From positions 19,699-83,698 of the forward strand of contig JAFDZO010000015.1 in assembly GCA_018266845.1 (NCBI GenBank): 64,000 nucleotides of DNA, read 5' to 3'. Shown piece by piece: positions 24,687-33,884 of this stretch; the stretch's first letter is position 1, and each line of letters begins with the position of its first letter. The DNA is from Bacteroidota bacterium (GTDB lineage Bacteria > Bacteroidota > Ignavibacteria > Tepidaquicellales > Tepidaquicellaceae). A model generated the notes under the pieces. That model was given only the letters and a program-made list of their open reading frames with translations. It was not told the origin of the DNA and did no database searches. The translations under genes and the position numbers were made by a program.

Positions 24687-25664
24687 ATGACTTCTGATTT
24701 TAAAAAATATCTTGTACCCTCCGTTGTTGCAAGGCTATCAAACATTGAGTTGAAGGCAAAATCCGTTGTAGAGGGTTTTATGGCAGGTCTGCATAAATCT
24801 CCTTATCATGGTTTTAGTGTTGAGTTTGCAGAACACCGGCAATATATGCCCGGAGATGATTTAAAGTTTCTTGATTGGAAAGTATATGCAAGAACGGGGA
24901 GATTTTATATTAAGAGATTTGAAGAAGAGACAAACTTAAAATCGTACATACTTCTTGATATAAGTAAATCTATGGATTTTTCTTCCGGGGAAAATAAACA
25001 AACGGAAGAGAGGAAAGGGCTTTCTAAATTGTTTGGTAAGAGTAAATCTCCTGCCGAAAAATCAAAAGCAAATCTTACAAAGTTAGAATATGGTTCTTAT
25101 ATTGCAGCTTCGTTAGCTTATCTTATGCTTTTGCAGCGTGATGCAATATCCCTCACTACCTATGATACTCAAATTCAAAACTATATTCATCCGCGCGCAA
25201 CGGATTCTAATTTGAAATTAATTCTTCACGGATTAAACAATATTCAATCTACCAATAAAACCGGAACGGCAAGATGTCTTAATGAGATTGCCGATAAAGT
25301 AAAACGCAGAGGACTTGTAGTGGTAATAAGTGATTTATTTGATGACCAAAGAGAGGTTATGAGCGCACTGAGACATTTTAAATATTCTAAGAATGAAGTA
25401 ATAGTTTTTCAGATTCTCGACCCGCTTGAGCTGAGTTTTCTTTCAGGGAATCCTGTTACATTAAAGGATTTGGAAACGCACGAAGAAATGTTCAGCCAGC
25501 CGTTTGTGATTCAAAAAGCATATCAGGAAGCAGTTCGAGAGTTTATCACAACATATAAAAATGAATGCGCAAAAAGCGATATAGATTATATAATGCTTTC
25601 TACGGAAAACACTTTTGACAAAGTTTTAATAAACTACCTGACTAAAAGAATGAAAATGATGTAA
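24687..25664 (+). CDS. DUF58 domain protein
   Basis: A 325-residue protein. The DUF58 core is GFSVEFAEHRQYMPGDDLKFLDWKVYARTGRFYIKRFEEETNL, followed by a VWA-like fold with LLDISKSMDF (MIDAS-like), a Ser/Lys-rich insertion (about 100-135) and VVVISDLFDD. No membrane segment is seen. DUF58 proteins are often encoded with MoxR ATPases and VWA proteins; that partner is not in this window. The 3' end is 3 bp from the convergent GWxTD gene. Confidence 0.9.
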   Translation: MTSDFKKYLVPSVVARLSNIELKAKSVVEGFMAGLHKSPYHGFSVEFAEHRQYMPGDDLKFLDWKVYARTGRFYIKRFEEETNLKSYILLDISKSMDFSSGENKQTEERKGLSKLFGKSKSPAEKSKANLTKLEYGSYIAASLAYLMLLQRDAISLTTYDTQIQNYIHPRATDSNLKLILHGLNNIQSTNKTGTARCLNEIADKVKRRGLVVVISDLFDDQREVMSALRHFKYSKNEVIVFQILDPLELSFLSGNPVTLKDLETHEEMFSQPFVIQKAYQEAVREFITTYKNECAKSDIDYIMLSTENTFDKVLINYLTKRMKMM

Positions 25665-25667
25665 AAC

Positions 25668-26975
25668 TTATCTCATTCTAAAATCGTCATATATAGGTGT
25701 TATCAATCTGTAATCACCAAAACCGGAATCATCAACAAAAACAAACTGCCTGTTAATATCATAATAATCCCAGACTTCATAAGGCTTTGTCTGGCTTTCA
25801 AACGGGTGCCTGTCTATGCTGCTGGGGTTTCCATAAATGATAAATACCATTCCCATATCAGTTCGCCACCCCTCGTAATGATGTGAGTAGCGTTCATTTG
25901 CTATTCTTATTCTATTGTAATATTCAACCATCAGTTCATTTCGCGGAGTACCCGGTGAAGGGTCTTTTTTCTTCCAGAACTCTATGAATCTTTTTTCTTT
26001 TTCGGATTGAGTTTTTGCTTTTCTTAACCTGTCCATTTCTTCTGCTGTAGCGATGTATTGCAATTGAGCGATTGCAACATCTATATCTTTTACTGTGATC
26101 GGAATATTAGTCCATCTGTTTGAAATATTTTTTGAGCCTATGATTTTTCCTGTAGAATTATCTTTTAATTCGAGTTTGAAATCACCTAATGTAATGTTTT
26201 CTGTCGAAATTTTTTGAATGATTTTATTTGCGCCAGGATTTAAAGAGTACTTTCCATTTTCAATGTTTAGCTGGTTATTTTTTGAATCTGTAATTAAGTA
26301 GGAATAATTCGCATCCAGCGCTGAAGATTTGCTATTGTACACTTCGTAAAACACATAGAAGTCTTTCATTGAGCCAAGATTATTGTTGACGGAGGGAGTA
26401 ATTTTCTTTTTTCCGCTAGCTTCAATTTCATAGTTTGATACAATCATCAAATCACTTATGAAAACATCTTCCCCCTTATGGTCAATTACTTTGAACGAGA
26501 AGTTCTTTGTAAGCTCTGTTTTAGAATTATTATCTTTAAATGTTACAGCAGAGATATAATTTCCTGTCTTTATCGGAAATGACTGCACAACAAATTTTGA
26601 GTCATCTTTATAATACTTGGATTCTTCAGCAGGGATGTCAATATTATTTGTGTAAGACTCATTAATTATAGTTTGATTATTTTCCCCTGTAACCTTTAGA
26701 GTGTAGGTTACGCTCCCGTTTAATTCCTTGGTTGAAGAATTCTTCTTAAATTGAATTCCATCATAAGGAATTTCAACATAATAATCCAAACGCGCGACTG
26801 AACTATCGTTGCCATAATAAAAAACCAAAGGGTCGGCATAAAATAGTTCACGTGTACTGGTATAATTTGAGAGGGTTTTGTCTTTTAACTGGGCAAATGA
26901 TAAAGTATTTAATAGGGAGACTAAAGCAATTACCGCTAATACAAAGGAGGGGAATCTTTTAATTGTGGTATTCAT
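25668..26975 (-). CDS. GWxTD domain secreted protein
   Basis: A 435-residue protein when started at the ATG at 26975. The frame is open to 27026 but would overlap rimO. A signal peptide (FVLAVIALVSLLNTLSFAQ) precedes a beta-rich region and a C-terminal domain with FIEFWKKKDPSPGTPRNELMVEYYNRIRIANERY and GWRTDMGMVFIIYGNP, the GWxTD signature. The family is found in Bacteroidota and Ignavibacteria; function unknown. It is the second gene after rimO on the minus strand. Confidence 0.88.
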   Translation of the reverse strand: MNTTIKRFPSFVLAVIALVSLLNTLSFAQLKDKTLSNYTSTRELFYADPLVFYYGNDSSVARLDYYVEIPYDGIQFKKNSSTKELNGSVTYTLKVTGENNQTIINESYTNNIDIPAEESKYYKDDSKFVVQSFPIKTGNYISAVTFKDNNSKTELTKNFSFKVIDHKGEDVFISDLMIVSNYEIEASGKKKITPSVNNNLGSMKDFYVFYEVYNSKSSALDANYSYLITDSKNNQLNIENGKYSLNPGANKIIQKISTENITLGDFKLELKDNSTGKIIGSKNISNRWTNIPITVKDIDVAIAQLQYIATAEEMDRLRKAKTQSEKEKRFIEFWKKKDPSPGTPRNELMVEYYNRIRIANERYSHHYEGWRTDMGMVFIIYGNPSSIDRHPFESQTKPYEVWDYYDINRQFVFVDDSGFGDYRLITPIYDDFRMR

Positions 26976-27000
26976 ACGAATACAAATATATTTCTTAAAT

Positions 27001-28305
27001 TTAAACTTTTTCAGCAAATAAATCAAACTCTTCTGAATCGTATATTTTTACATTACAGAAGTTTCCGATTTCTAATTTTTCATTTTTGTTTACATAAACT
27101 TCCTGGTCTATTTCCGGCGCATCTTTGTATGTTCTTCCTATGTAATGTTCCTTTTCTTCTCTGTCTATAATGACTTTAAATTCTTTCCCGATGCTGCCCT
27201 TGTTTGCATCCAGAGAATTTTCCCTTTGGGCATCAAGCAATAATTTTTGTCTTAACAATTTTTCTTTCATTGGGATCCTATCCGGTAAATCAAATGCTGC
27301 CGTTCCCTCTTCATGTGAATACGGGAAAACTCCAAGCCGGTCAAACTTAAATTCTTTCACAAAATTTAATAACTGTTCAAAATCCTTTTCCGTTTCATCA
27401 GGATAGCCTGTAATAAAAGTTGTTCGTAATGCAATACCCGGAACCTCTTTTCGTAATTTCTCAAGCAGATTCACCGTAGTCTTTGTTGTAATTCCACGCC
27501 TCATTGACTTCAATACATTATCGGCTATATGTTGTATCGGCATATCAAGATACTTGCAGACGTTATCAATATTTTTTAAAGCATCTATTAATTCCAGCGG
27601 AAATCTTGAAGGATAAGCATACATTAATCTTATCCATTCTATTCCCTTTAGCTTAGACAATTCCTCCAGTACAACCGTAACATTCCTTTTGTTGTCCGTA
27701 TCAAATCCCCAGTAAGTAGTATCCTGTCCTATAACAATCAGCTCCTTCACGCCCTTTGATGCGAGCGACTGCCCTTCCATAACAATCTGTTTCAGCGGCT
27801 TTGATACATGCTTACCGCGCATAACAGGTATGGCGCAGAAAGAGCACGGATTATTGCACCCCTCGCTTATTTTTAAATACGCAAAATGGTTTGGAGTAGT
27901 TATTATTCTCTCGCCTAAAAGACTGCTTTTGTAGTCAACTCCGATTTCATTCAATATATCAATAACTGTCTGGTGTTTATCAGTTGCGCCGAAGTACTTA
28001 TCAACTTGCGGAATTTCTTTCTCAAGCTCAACCCCATATCTGTCAGAGAGGCATCCTGCAACATATACGCTCTGAATTTTCTTTTTCTCCTTCAGGTCAA
28101 CTGCACGTAAAATTGTATCAATCGATTCCTGCTTTGCTGCCTCAATAAATCCGCATGTGTTTATAAGCACGGTATTAGAATTTTTTTCATCTTCGACTAT
28201 TTCAATGTCGTTCGATTTCATTTGGCTCATAATAAATTCCGAATCAACCAGGTTTTTTGAGCATCCTAATGTTATAATCTTTATTTTATCTTTTTTAACT
28301 TTCAA
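27001..28305 (-). CDS. rimO: Ribosomal protein S12 methylthiotransferase RimO
   Basis: A 434-residue radical SAM enzyme that methylthiolates Asp of ribosomal protein S12. The N-terminal TLGCSKNLVDSE motif is diagnostic for RimO versus MtaB. Cluster cysteines are in NTCGF and AGCLSDR. The radical SAM motif is CNNPCSFC, followed by RGITTKTTVNLLEKLR and a C-terminal TRAM domain. Full length. It is transcribed away from the DinB gene and leads into the GWxTD gene. Confidence 0.94.
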   Translation of the reverse strand: MKVKKDKIKIITLGCSKNLVDSEFIMSQMKSNDIEIVEDEKNSNTVLINTCGFIEAAKQESIDTILRAVDLKEKKKIQSVYVAGCLSDRYGVELEKEIPQVDKYFGATDKHQTVIDILNEIGVDYKSSLLGERIITTPNHFAYLKISEGCNNPCSFCAIPVMRGKHVSKPLKQIVMEGQSLASKGVKELIVIGQDTTYWGFDTDNKRNVTVVLEELSKLKGIEWIRLMYAYPSRFPLELIDALKNIDNVCKYLDMPIQHIADNVLKSMRRGITTKTTVNLLEKLRKEVPGIALRTTFITGYPDETEKDFEQLLNFVKEFKFDRLGVFPYSHEEGTAAFDLPDRIPMKEKLLRQKLLLDAQRENSLDANKGSIGKEFKVIIDREEKEHYIGRTYKDAPEIDQEVYVNKNEKLEIGNFCNVKIYDSEEFDLFAEKV

Positions 28306-28433
28306 ACCTTGCTGTTTGTTTTTCGTACTAAATTTAGCTTAAACAGGAACTCTTATTAATGCAAAAATTTAAATATAAGATTCTTTCATTTTTGTTTTAG
28401 ACTAAAAATTTTATTTTAACTAAACCAATTTTT

Positions 28434-28877
28434 ATGACAAACCAAATCTTTTCCTCGCAGCTGTCTTTCTTAAAAAGAGTAATGGAACTTAACGCCTCAG
28501 ACATAACTCATGAAGAAAGTTTAATTTCCTCCCCTCAAAGCGGTAATTCAGTTAATTGGATTATCGGGCACATTATCGTAGTTCGCGATTATATGCTTAA
28601 AGCAATGGAATTGGAGCCTCTTGCCAATGAAGAAATGGAAAAGCTTTATAATAGAGGAACTCCAAACATCACAAAAGATAATGCTATGCCTTTAGAAGAT
28701 TTGATAAAAATGTATTATAAGGGAACAGACAATATGTTCAAACGACTTGAAGGAGAAGAAATAGCAGGTGAAGAAAGTGTTAAATCAATTGCCGGACTTA
28801 TTTTTCACGAGTGCTACCACTCCGGTCAGATTGGCTTATTCAGAAGATTAATCGGCAAAGAGCCAAAGCTAAAATAA
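28434..28877 (+). CDS. DinB-like four-helix protein
   Basis: A 147-residue DinB/YfiT-like protein. The metal-site histidines are seen as His46 (NWIIGHI), His125 and His129 (HECYHSGQIG), the usual three-His arrangement on a four-helix bundle. The superfamily contains thiol transferases and metal-dependent enzymes; this member's reaction is unknown. It lies 10 bp upstream of the SprT-like gene. Confidence 0.87.
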   Translation: MTNQIFSSQLSFLKRVMELNASDITHEESLISSPQSGNSVNWIIGHIIVVRDYMLKAMELEPLANEEMEKLYNRGTPNITKDNAMPLEDLIKMYYKGTDNMFKRLEGEEIAGEESVKSIAGLIFHECYHSGQIGLFRRLIGKEPKLK

Positions 28878-28887
28878 AAGGTAACGA

Positions 28888-29511
28888 TTGAACACTAAAT
28901 ATATCGAGATACTAAGAAAATATTTCCCGGAACAATCACTTCCCTATGTTTTAAAATGTTTTTCCGATTACACTTTTTCTCTGAAAATTTCGCGCTCGCG
29001 AAAAACAAAAATGGGAGACTATACTCATCCTTTCAAAGATAAAGGGCATAGAATTACCGTCAATCACGATTTAAACCAATACGCTTTTTTAATTACGTTC
29101 ATTCATGAGCTTGCTCACCTTACTTGCTATGAAAAACACAAAAACAAAGTTGCGCCGCATGGAAAAGAATGGAAAGATGATTTTAAAAATTTAATGAAGC
29201 CGGTTCTAAATGAACAGGTTTTTCCCTATGATATTATCTCTGAAATAAATTTTTACTTCATAAACCCTTCTGCATCAAGCTGCACCGATATAAATCTTTA
29301 CCGCGCTTTAAGAAAGTACGATAACCTTAACGGCTACGACCTGCTCGAAAACATTCCCGAACATTCAGTCTTTTCTTTGCCTGACGGAAGAACATTTCTC
29401 AAAGGAAAGCAGCTCCGAAAAAGATTTTACTGCCGCCTTCTTCCTACAAATAAAAATTATTTTATCAATCCTCTCGCTAAAGTAAAACTTGTAAGCGAAT
29501 CAATTTTTTAA
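28888..29511 (+). CDS. SprT-like zinc metallopeptidase domain protein
   Basis: A 207-residue protein starting at TTG with an AAAGG upstream. The SprT-like core has FIHELAHLTCYEKH (His73, Glu74, His77), a third His in APHGKEWK (His91) and a conserved Trp. The C-terminal part has few cysteines (SSCTD, FYC), so the zinc ribbon of eukaryotic SPRTN is absent. SprT-like proteins are thought to cleave proteins bound to DNA or act as intracellular peptidases. It is coupled with the DinB gene. Confidence 0.85.
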   Translation: MNTKYIEILRKYFPEQSLPYVLKCFSDYTFSLKISRSRKTKMGDYTHPFKDKGHRITVNHDLNQYAFLITFIHELAHLTCYEKHKNKVAPHGKEWKDDFKNLMKPVLNEQVFPYDIISEINFYFINPSASSCTDINLYRALRKYDNLNGYDLLENIPEHSVFSLPDGRTFLKGKQLRKRFYCRLLPTNKNYFINPLAKVKLVSESIF

Positions 29512-29647
29512 AAAATATAAAAAATAAACGCACGTGTTGAAAAAAATTTTTAAAAAAATATTTTTGAAAATCTTTTCGTTCGCAAAACCCATTTTTTCAT
29601 AGGAGAAAATTAAACTTTATGATTAATTACTCAATGAAAAATAAATC

Positions 29648-29675
29648 TTGACAAAAAGAATTATAATATTATATT
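29648..29675 (+). promoter_or_regulatory. Possible promoter of the ATP-grasp operon
   Basis: TTGACA (29648-29653) and TATATT (29670-29675) with a 16-bp spacer, 52 bp before the TTG start. The rest of 29512-29726 is A/T-rich with no other recognisable element. Weak evidence, because A/T-rich sequence yields such matches by chance. Confidence 0.35.
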
Positions 29676-29726
29676 AGCGTAAGTTTTTTGCAAAAAGTAT
29701 TTGCAAAATATTTATAAAGTTTTTTT

Positions 29727-30818
29727 TTGAGAATAGCATTATTATATAACGTAAAGAAAGAAACTTCGGAAGAAGTTTACGATTCGAAACCTGAGAACAA
29801 AAAAGATTTCAGCAAGTATCTTAACGAAAATCTTGTTAAGAATTATCCTGAAAGACTTGACGATACTTTTGCCGAATGGGATTCCGAAGAAACAATTGAC
29901 GCTCTTAAAGCAGCGATTGAAACCGGAGGACATGAAGTAACTCTCATCGAAGCAGATACAGATGCATACGAAAAAATAAAAAGCATTCAGCCGGAGTTTG
30001 TGTTCAACGTTGCCGAAGGCAAGACAGGCGTTTCGCGCGAATCACAAATTCCCGCCATACTTGAAATGCTTGATATACCTTTCACAGGAAGCGATTCCAT
30101 CACAATAGGAATCTGCCACGATAAATCACGATGCAAAGAAGTATTATCATACTATAACGTTCCGAACTCATCATTCTTTATAACCGATAATCCCGGTGAA
30201 ATTCCTGATGACTTAACTTATCCGCGATTTGTAAAGCCGCTTCACGAGGGTTCATCGAAGGGAATTTTCAATTCTTCCGTTGCAAATAACAAGGAAGATT
30301 TAAAAAATGAAATCATCAGAATAAAAGACTGCTATGATCAGCCCGCTCTTGTGGAAGATTTTCTCACGGGAAAAGAGTTCACAGTTGCATTAATGGGTAA
30401 CGGAAAAGATGTAAGAGTACTGCCGGTTGTTGAAATAAATCTTGATGCCGTACCCGATGACTTCAACAAAATTTATTCATACGAAGTAAAATGGTTCTTT
30501 GATACAAGAGAGAATCAGTTAGACATATTCAGATGCCCCGCAAACGTTGAAGAAAATTTGTACAAAGAAATTGAGAAGGTGTGCAAAGATGCATTCAAAG
30601 TATTAAGACTGCGCGACTGGGCAAGAATGGATGTAAGATTAGACAGAAACGGCGTGCCGAACATAATTGAAGTGAATCCTTTACCAGGAATTTTACCGGA
30701 CCCTGCCGATAACTCATGCTATCCAAAAGCAGCAAGGGTTGCAGGAATGGATTATAACGCAATGATTAATGCAGTACTGAACGAAGCAGTTAAAAGGTAT
30801 TCCAAGGAGAAAAATTAA
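29727..30818 (+). CDS. Ddl-like ATP-grasp ligase 1
   Basis: A 363-residue protein starting at TTG; an in-frame stop a few codons upstream rules out an earlier start. It has the D-Ala-D-Ala ligase-type ATP-grasp fold: N-terminal Rossmann-like part (RIALLYNV...FVFNVAEG), PFTGSDSITIGICHDKSRCKEVL, FVKPLHEGSSKGI (nucleotide and Lys site) and IEVNPLPGILP (magnesium ligands Glu and Asn). It should join a carboxylate to an amine using ATP. It is first of a four-gene operon with a paralogous ligase, a GNAT and an aminomutase, so a role in a small-molecule pathway rather than cell-wall synthesis is likely. Confidence 0.86.
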   Translation: MRIALLYNVKKETSEEVYDSKPENKKDFSKYLNENLVKNYPERLDDTFAEWDSEETIDALKAAIETGGHEVTLIEADTDAYEKIKSIQPEFVFNVAEGKTGVSRESQIPAILEMLDIPFTGSDSITIGICHDKSRCKEVLSYYNVPNSSFFITDNPGEIPDDLTYPRFVKPLHEGSSKGIFNSSVANNKEDLKNEIIRIKDCYDQPALVEDFLTGKEFTVALMGNGKDVRVLPVVEINLDAVPDDFNKIYSYEVKWFFDTRENQLDIFRCPANVEENLYKEIEKVCKDAFKVLRLRDWARMDVRLDRNGVPNIIEVNPLPGILPDPADNSCYPKAARVAGMDYNAMINAVLNEAVKRYSKEKN

Positions 30819-30821
30819 GAC

Positions 30822-31916
30822 GTGAAGATAAGCATAATATTTAACGATCCCGTTCAATACGCTACAGGAAAAATTTATACCGACGAAGAAGTTGATACGG
30901 TTGAAGAAGCGATAGATATGAGCGAGTATGGTGTGCTTGATGAAGTGAAATCGGTACAACGCGCATTAGAGCCGACCGGACATCAAACTAAGATTGTACC
31001 CGTTGCGCTTGATGTTCACAAGCTGATTGATGAATTAAAAGAGGACAGACCTGACATAATTTTCAACCTTTGTGAATCTCTTGACGGAGATCCTACTCAG
31101 GAAATGAATGTTGCAGCGCTCTTTGAAATATTAAAAATTCCTTACACGGGAAATACTGCTCTTACGCTGGGACTTGCGCTTAATAAATCACGAGTGAAAG
31201 AAATTCTTCACTACTATGATATTCCGACATCGGCACATTACTTGTGCTCAGATGTAAGTAAGTTCAGAGAGAACGGCTACGATAAATTAAAGGATAAGTA
31301 TCCGTTAATCGTAAAGCCTTCGAGAGAAGATGCAAGCATAGGCATTGAAAATAAATCAGTCGTTTACAGCGAAGAAGAGCTAAAGCAGAGAATTGAATAC
31401 ATACTTGATGAATACAAACAGCCGGCATTAGTAGAGCAGTTCATAGACGGAAGAGAGATAAATGTAAGCGTAGTCGGTAATGTAAAGAATAACAGCGAAG
31501 ATGATTTAATAGTGTTTCCTATTTCGGAAATTGATTTCAGCGCATTGCCCGCTGATTATCCTAAGATAGTTAGCTACAACAGCAAATGGATGTATAAGAC
31601 AGTTGAGTTTGCAGGCACAAAGGCAGTCTGCCCGGCGCAGAACCTTTCACCGGAGCTTGAAGAAAGAATTAAAGCAACTGCAAAAAAAGTTTATAGAATT
31701 ATCGGCGCGACAGATTATGCAAGAGTGGATTTCAGAGTAAAAGACGGAGTGCCTTACGTGCTTGAATTAAACCCAAACCCGGATATTGCGTCTGATGTAG
31801 ATGAGGATACGGGTTTCACAAGAAGCGCAAAGGCATACGGATGGACTTACGAAGAGCTTATACAGAACGTAATAAAATTCTCCTGTGAACGCTGGGGAGT
31901 GAATTATTCAGAGTAA
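30822..31916 (+). CDS. Ddl-like ATP-grasp ligase 2
   Basis: A 364-residue paralogue of the upstream ligase, starting at GTG with AAGGAG about 12 bp before. Seen: KISIIFNDPVQYATGK, IIFNLCESLDGDPTQEMNVAALFEIL, PYTGNTALTLGLALNKSRVKEIL, LIVKPSREDASIGI and YVLELNPNPDIASD. The gap to the first ligase is 3 bp. Two consecutive ligases imply two successive amide bonds or two different substrates. The acyl donor and the amine are unknown; the companion aminomutase suggests a beta-amino acid as one substrate. Confidence 0.86.
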   Translation: MKISIIFNDPVQYATGKIYTDEEVDTVEEAIDMSEYGVLDEVKSVQRALEPTGHQTKIVPVALDVHKLIDELKEDRPDIIFNLCESLDGDPTQEMNVAALFEILKIPYTGNTALTLGLALNKSRVKEILHYYDIPTSAHYLCSDVSKFRENGYDKLKDKYPLIVKPSREDASIGIENKSVVYSEEELKQRIEYILDEYKQPALVEQFIDGREINVSVVGNVKNNSEDDLIVFPISEIDFSALPADYPKIVSYNSKWMYKTVEFAGTKAVCPAQNLSPELEERIKATAKKVYRIIGATDYARVDFRVKDGVPYVLELNPNPDIASDVDEDTGFTRSAKAYGWTYEELIQNVIKFSCERWGVNYSE

Positions 31917-31945
31917 CAAGTAGTAAGTAGAAAGTATAATGTAAA

Positions 31946-32422
31946 ATGATACGCGAATTAATACAGGACGATAGAGAGAAGATAAAGAATATTTTAACTG
32001 ATACGAATAATTTTAACGATGATGAAATAACAATTGCTCTGGAGCTTTTAGATGTTTACTTAAACAACCCCGGGCAGAAAGATTACGAAATATTTGTTGA
32101 TACAAACGAAGAAGATGAGAATGATTTGAACGGTTATGTGTGTATAGGTCCGAGGCCGTTAACGGAAGGCACGTATGATTTATACTGGATTGCAGTAAAT
32201 CCAAAGATTCAGTCGAGAGGCGTGGGCAGCAAGTTAGTTCTTTACATAGAGGAACACATTAAACGAAAAGGCGGCTACCTTGTTCTGATAGAGACATCTG
32301 GCAAGCCATCGTACGAGAAAGAAAGAAAGTTTTACGAGAAAAATAATTACACAATGGCAGTCGAAATAAAAGACTTCTACAAAAGAAGCGACTCGCTGGT
32401 AATTTACTCAAAGTATCTCTAA
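31946..32422 (+). CDS. GNAT family N-acetyltransferase
   Basis: A 158-residue GNAT. Acetyl-CoA-binding motif A is VNPKIQSRGVGSKLVLYIE (Q-x-x-G-x-G), followed by the motif B region RKFYEKNNYTMAVEIKDFYKRSDSLVIYSKYL. It most likely acetylates an amino group of the operon's product or precursor, as the beta-lysine acetyltransferase AblB does in N-acetyl-beta-lysine synthesis; direct equivalence is not shown. It is third gene of the operon, 29 bp after ligase 2. Confidence 0.88.
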   Translation: MIRELIQDDREKIKNILTDTNNFNDDEITIALELLDVYLNNPGQKDYEIFVDTNEEDENDLNGYVCIGPRPLTEGTYDLYWIAVNPKIQSRGVGSKLVLYIEEHIKRKGGYLVLIETSGKPSYEKERKFYEKNNYTMAVEIKDFYKRSDSLVIYSKYL

Positions 32423-32500
32423 GGATAAGTTTTTAGAAGGAAAGAAAGCTCTTTCCCATCGCGCAAAAAAAAGCGGTGACGAACAAAAAAAGGAGAACAA

Positions 32501-33661
32501 ATGGAACTCTGGCAGCAAATGATAAGACAGAGTGTTCATACACCGGACCAGTTAGTAGAGAAGTTCGGTATAAAAAAGGAAATAGCAGAACGTCTGGATG
32601 ATTTCTTCCAAGCAAGAATCAATCCATACTATCTATCATTAATAAGATACGAGGGCGACCCCATCTGGAAGCAATGCGTACCTGATGAAGTTGAGCTTGA
32701 AGATATTGACGCGCCTGAAGATCCGCTTGGCGAAGACGATATGAGCCCGGTGCCCAATATTACGCACAGGTATCCTGATAGAGCGTTATTTCTTGTAAAT
32801 TCTCAATGCGGTTTATACTGCAGATTCTGTACAAGAAAAAGAAAGGTCGGCGACTCGAGCAAAATTTCCATGAAGGGACTTGAGGCTGCTTTCAAATATC
32901 TTGAAGAACATACGGAAATTTCCGACGTGATTTTATCCGGCGGCGACCCGCTTATGCTTACGGATGAGATGCTTGAAAAAATTCTTATCCGCTTAAGACA
33001 AATAAAACATATTCAGGTTATCCGTCTCGGCAGTAAAATGCCCTGCGTGCTTCCGCACAGAATAACGGAAAAGCTCTGCAATATGCTTAAAAAATATCAT
33101 CCGATATATTGCAATACGCACTTCAACCATCCTTGGGAAATTACAGAGGAAAGCAAACGCGCATGCGGTATGCTTGCCGATGCAGGAATTCCTGTCGGTA
33201 ATCAGTGCGTGCTGATGAAAGGTGTTAACGATGACCCTGAAACGATGCGCCAGTTGATGAAGGGACTTCTTGCAATGAGAGTTCGTCCATATTATATTTA
33301 TATGGCTGACCTGACAAAAGGAGCAAATCACTTCAGAACTCCTATCAGCAAGGGAATGGAAATTATTGACAATCTTCGAGGACATATTTCAGGGCTTGCT
33401 GTTCCTCATTTTGTTATTGATGCTCCGGGCGGCGGCGGAAAGATACCTATTCTTCCGAACTATGTAGTATCGCAGGATGAAGATAAGATTATACTTCGTA
33501 ATTTCAAATATAATGTTTATGAGTATCCTGATGTAAAAGAAGAAAATGTTTCCGAAGTACAGGAATCAAATATGAGAAAGCTGAAGAAAAATATTGAAAA
33601 GCATAAGCGAAGTTACGTAAGAAAAGTAAAACTGCCGATAGCAAATAATCAATTGGCATAG
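32501..33661 (+). CDS. kamA: Lysine 2,3-aminomutase-like radical SAM enzyme
   Basis: A 386-residue PLP- and SAM-dependent aminomutase preceded by a strong AGGAG. Seen: HRYPDRALFLVNSQCGLYCRFCTRKR with cluster Cys103/107/110, SGGDPLML, and the PLP segment VIDAPGGGGKIP (Lys314). Asp270 (YMADL) and Asp307 (VIDAP) match the two Asp residues that bind the side-chain amine of lysine in clostridial KamA; glutamate aminomutases differ at these sites. Conversion of L-lysine to beta-lysine is therefore favoured, with another diamine possible. A terminator follows. Confidence 0.85.
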   Translation: MELWQQMIRQSVHTPDQLVEKFGIKKEIAERLDDFFQARINPYYLSLIRYEGDPIWKQCVPDEVELEDIDAPEDPLGEDDMSPVPNITHRYPDRALFLVNSQCGLYCRFCTRKRKVGDSSKISMKGLEAAFKYLEEHTEISDVILSGGDPLMLTDEMLEKILIRLRQIKHIQVIRLGSKMPCVLPHRITEKLCNMLKKYHPIYCNTHFNHPWEITEESKRACGMLADAGIPVGNQCVLMKGVNDDPETMRQLMKGLLAMRVRPYYIYMADLTKGANHFRTPISKGMEIIDNLRGHISGLAVPHFVIDAPGGGGKIPILPNYVVSQDEDKIILRNFKYNVYEYPDVKEENVSEVQESNMRKLKKNIEKHKRSYVRKVKLPIANNQLA

Positions 33662-33682
33662 CAAAATAATATAGATTAGAGT

Positions 33683-33720
33683 AAAGCCCTCTTTTTCTTA
33701 TGAAATTGAGGGTTTTTTTA
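33683..33720 (+). terminator. Terminator of the ligase/aminomutase operon
   Basis: AAAGCCCTC (33683-33691) pairs with GAGGGTTTT (33708-33716), followed by TTTTTA. Stem about 8-9 bp with a long loop. The rest of the gap to 33884 holds only a palindrome at 33810-33823. Confidence 0.7.
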
Positions 33721-33809
33721 TGCCCAAACCTGAAACCTTACCCTTACCTTTGCCGTCATAAATAGCAAGAGATAATAAATAAGAATTTATCTTGAATGAA
33801 ACCTTACGG

Positions 33810-33823
33810 GACTTCCGGAAGTC
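33810..33823. promoter_or_regulatory. Palindrome GACTTCCGGAAGTC upstream of the sigma-factor operon
   Basis: A perfect 14-bp palindrome 62 bp before the DUF6249-like gene, flanked by CTTAC on both sides. It could be an operator or a copy of a dispersed intergenic repeat. No other copy was noticed in the window. Confidence 0.4.
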
Positions 33824-33884
33824 TTACAAAAGAAAGAAAACATAAAATAGAAATTTATAACAATTTTAAATCAGGAGAAACACT

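Noticed and set aside
29619..29651. Ten-codon leader ORF after an AGGAGA upstream of the ATP-grasp operon
   Set aside because: It is too short, has no run of regulatory codons and overlaps the putative -35 box.
33003..33385. 130-codon open frame opposite the aminomutase
   Set aside because: It is an antisense shadow of a conserved enzyme gene with no features of its own.
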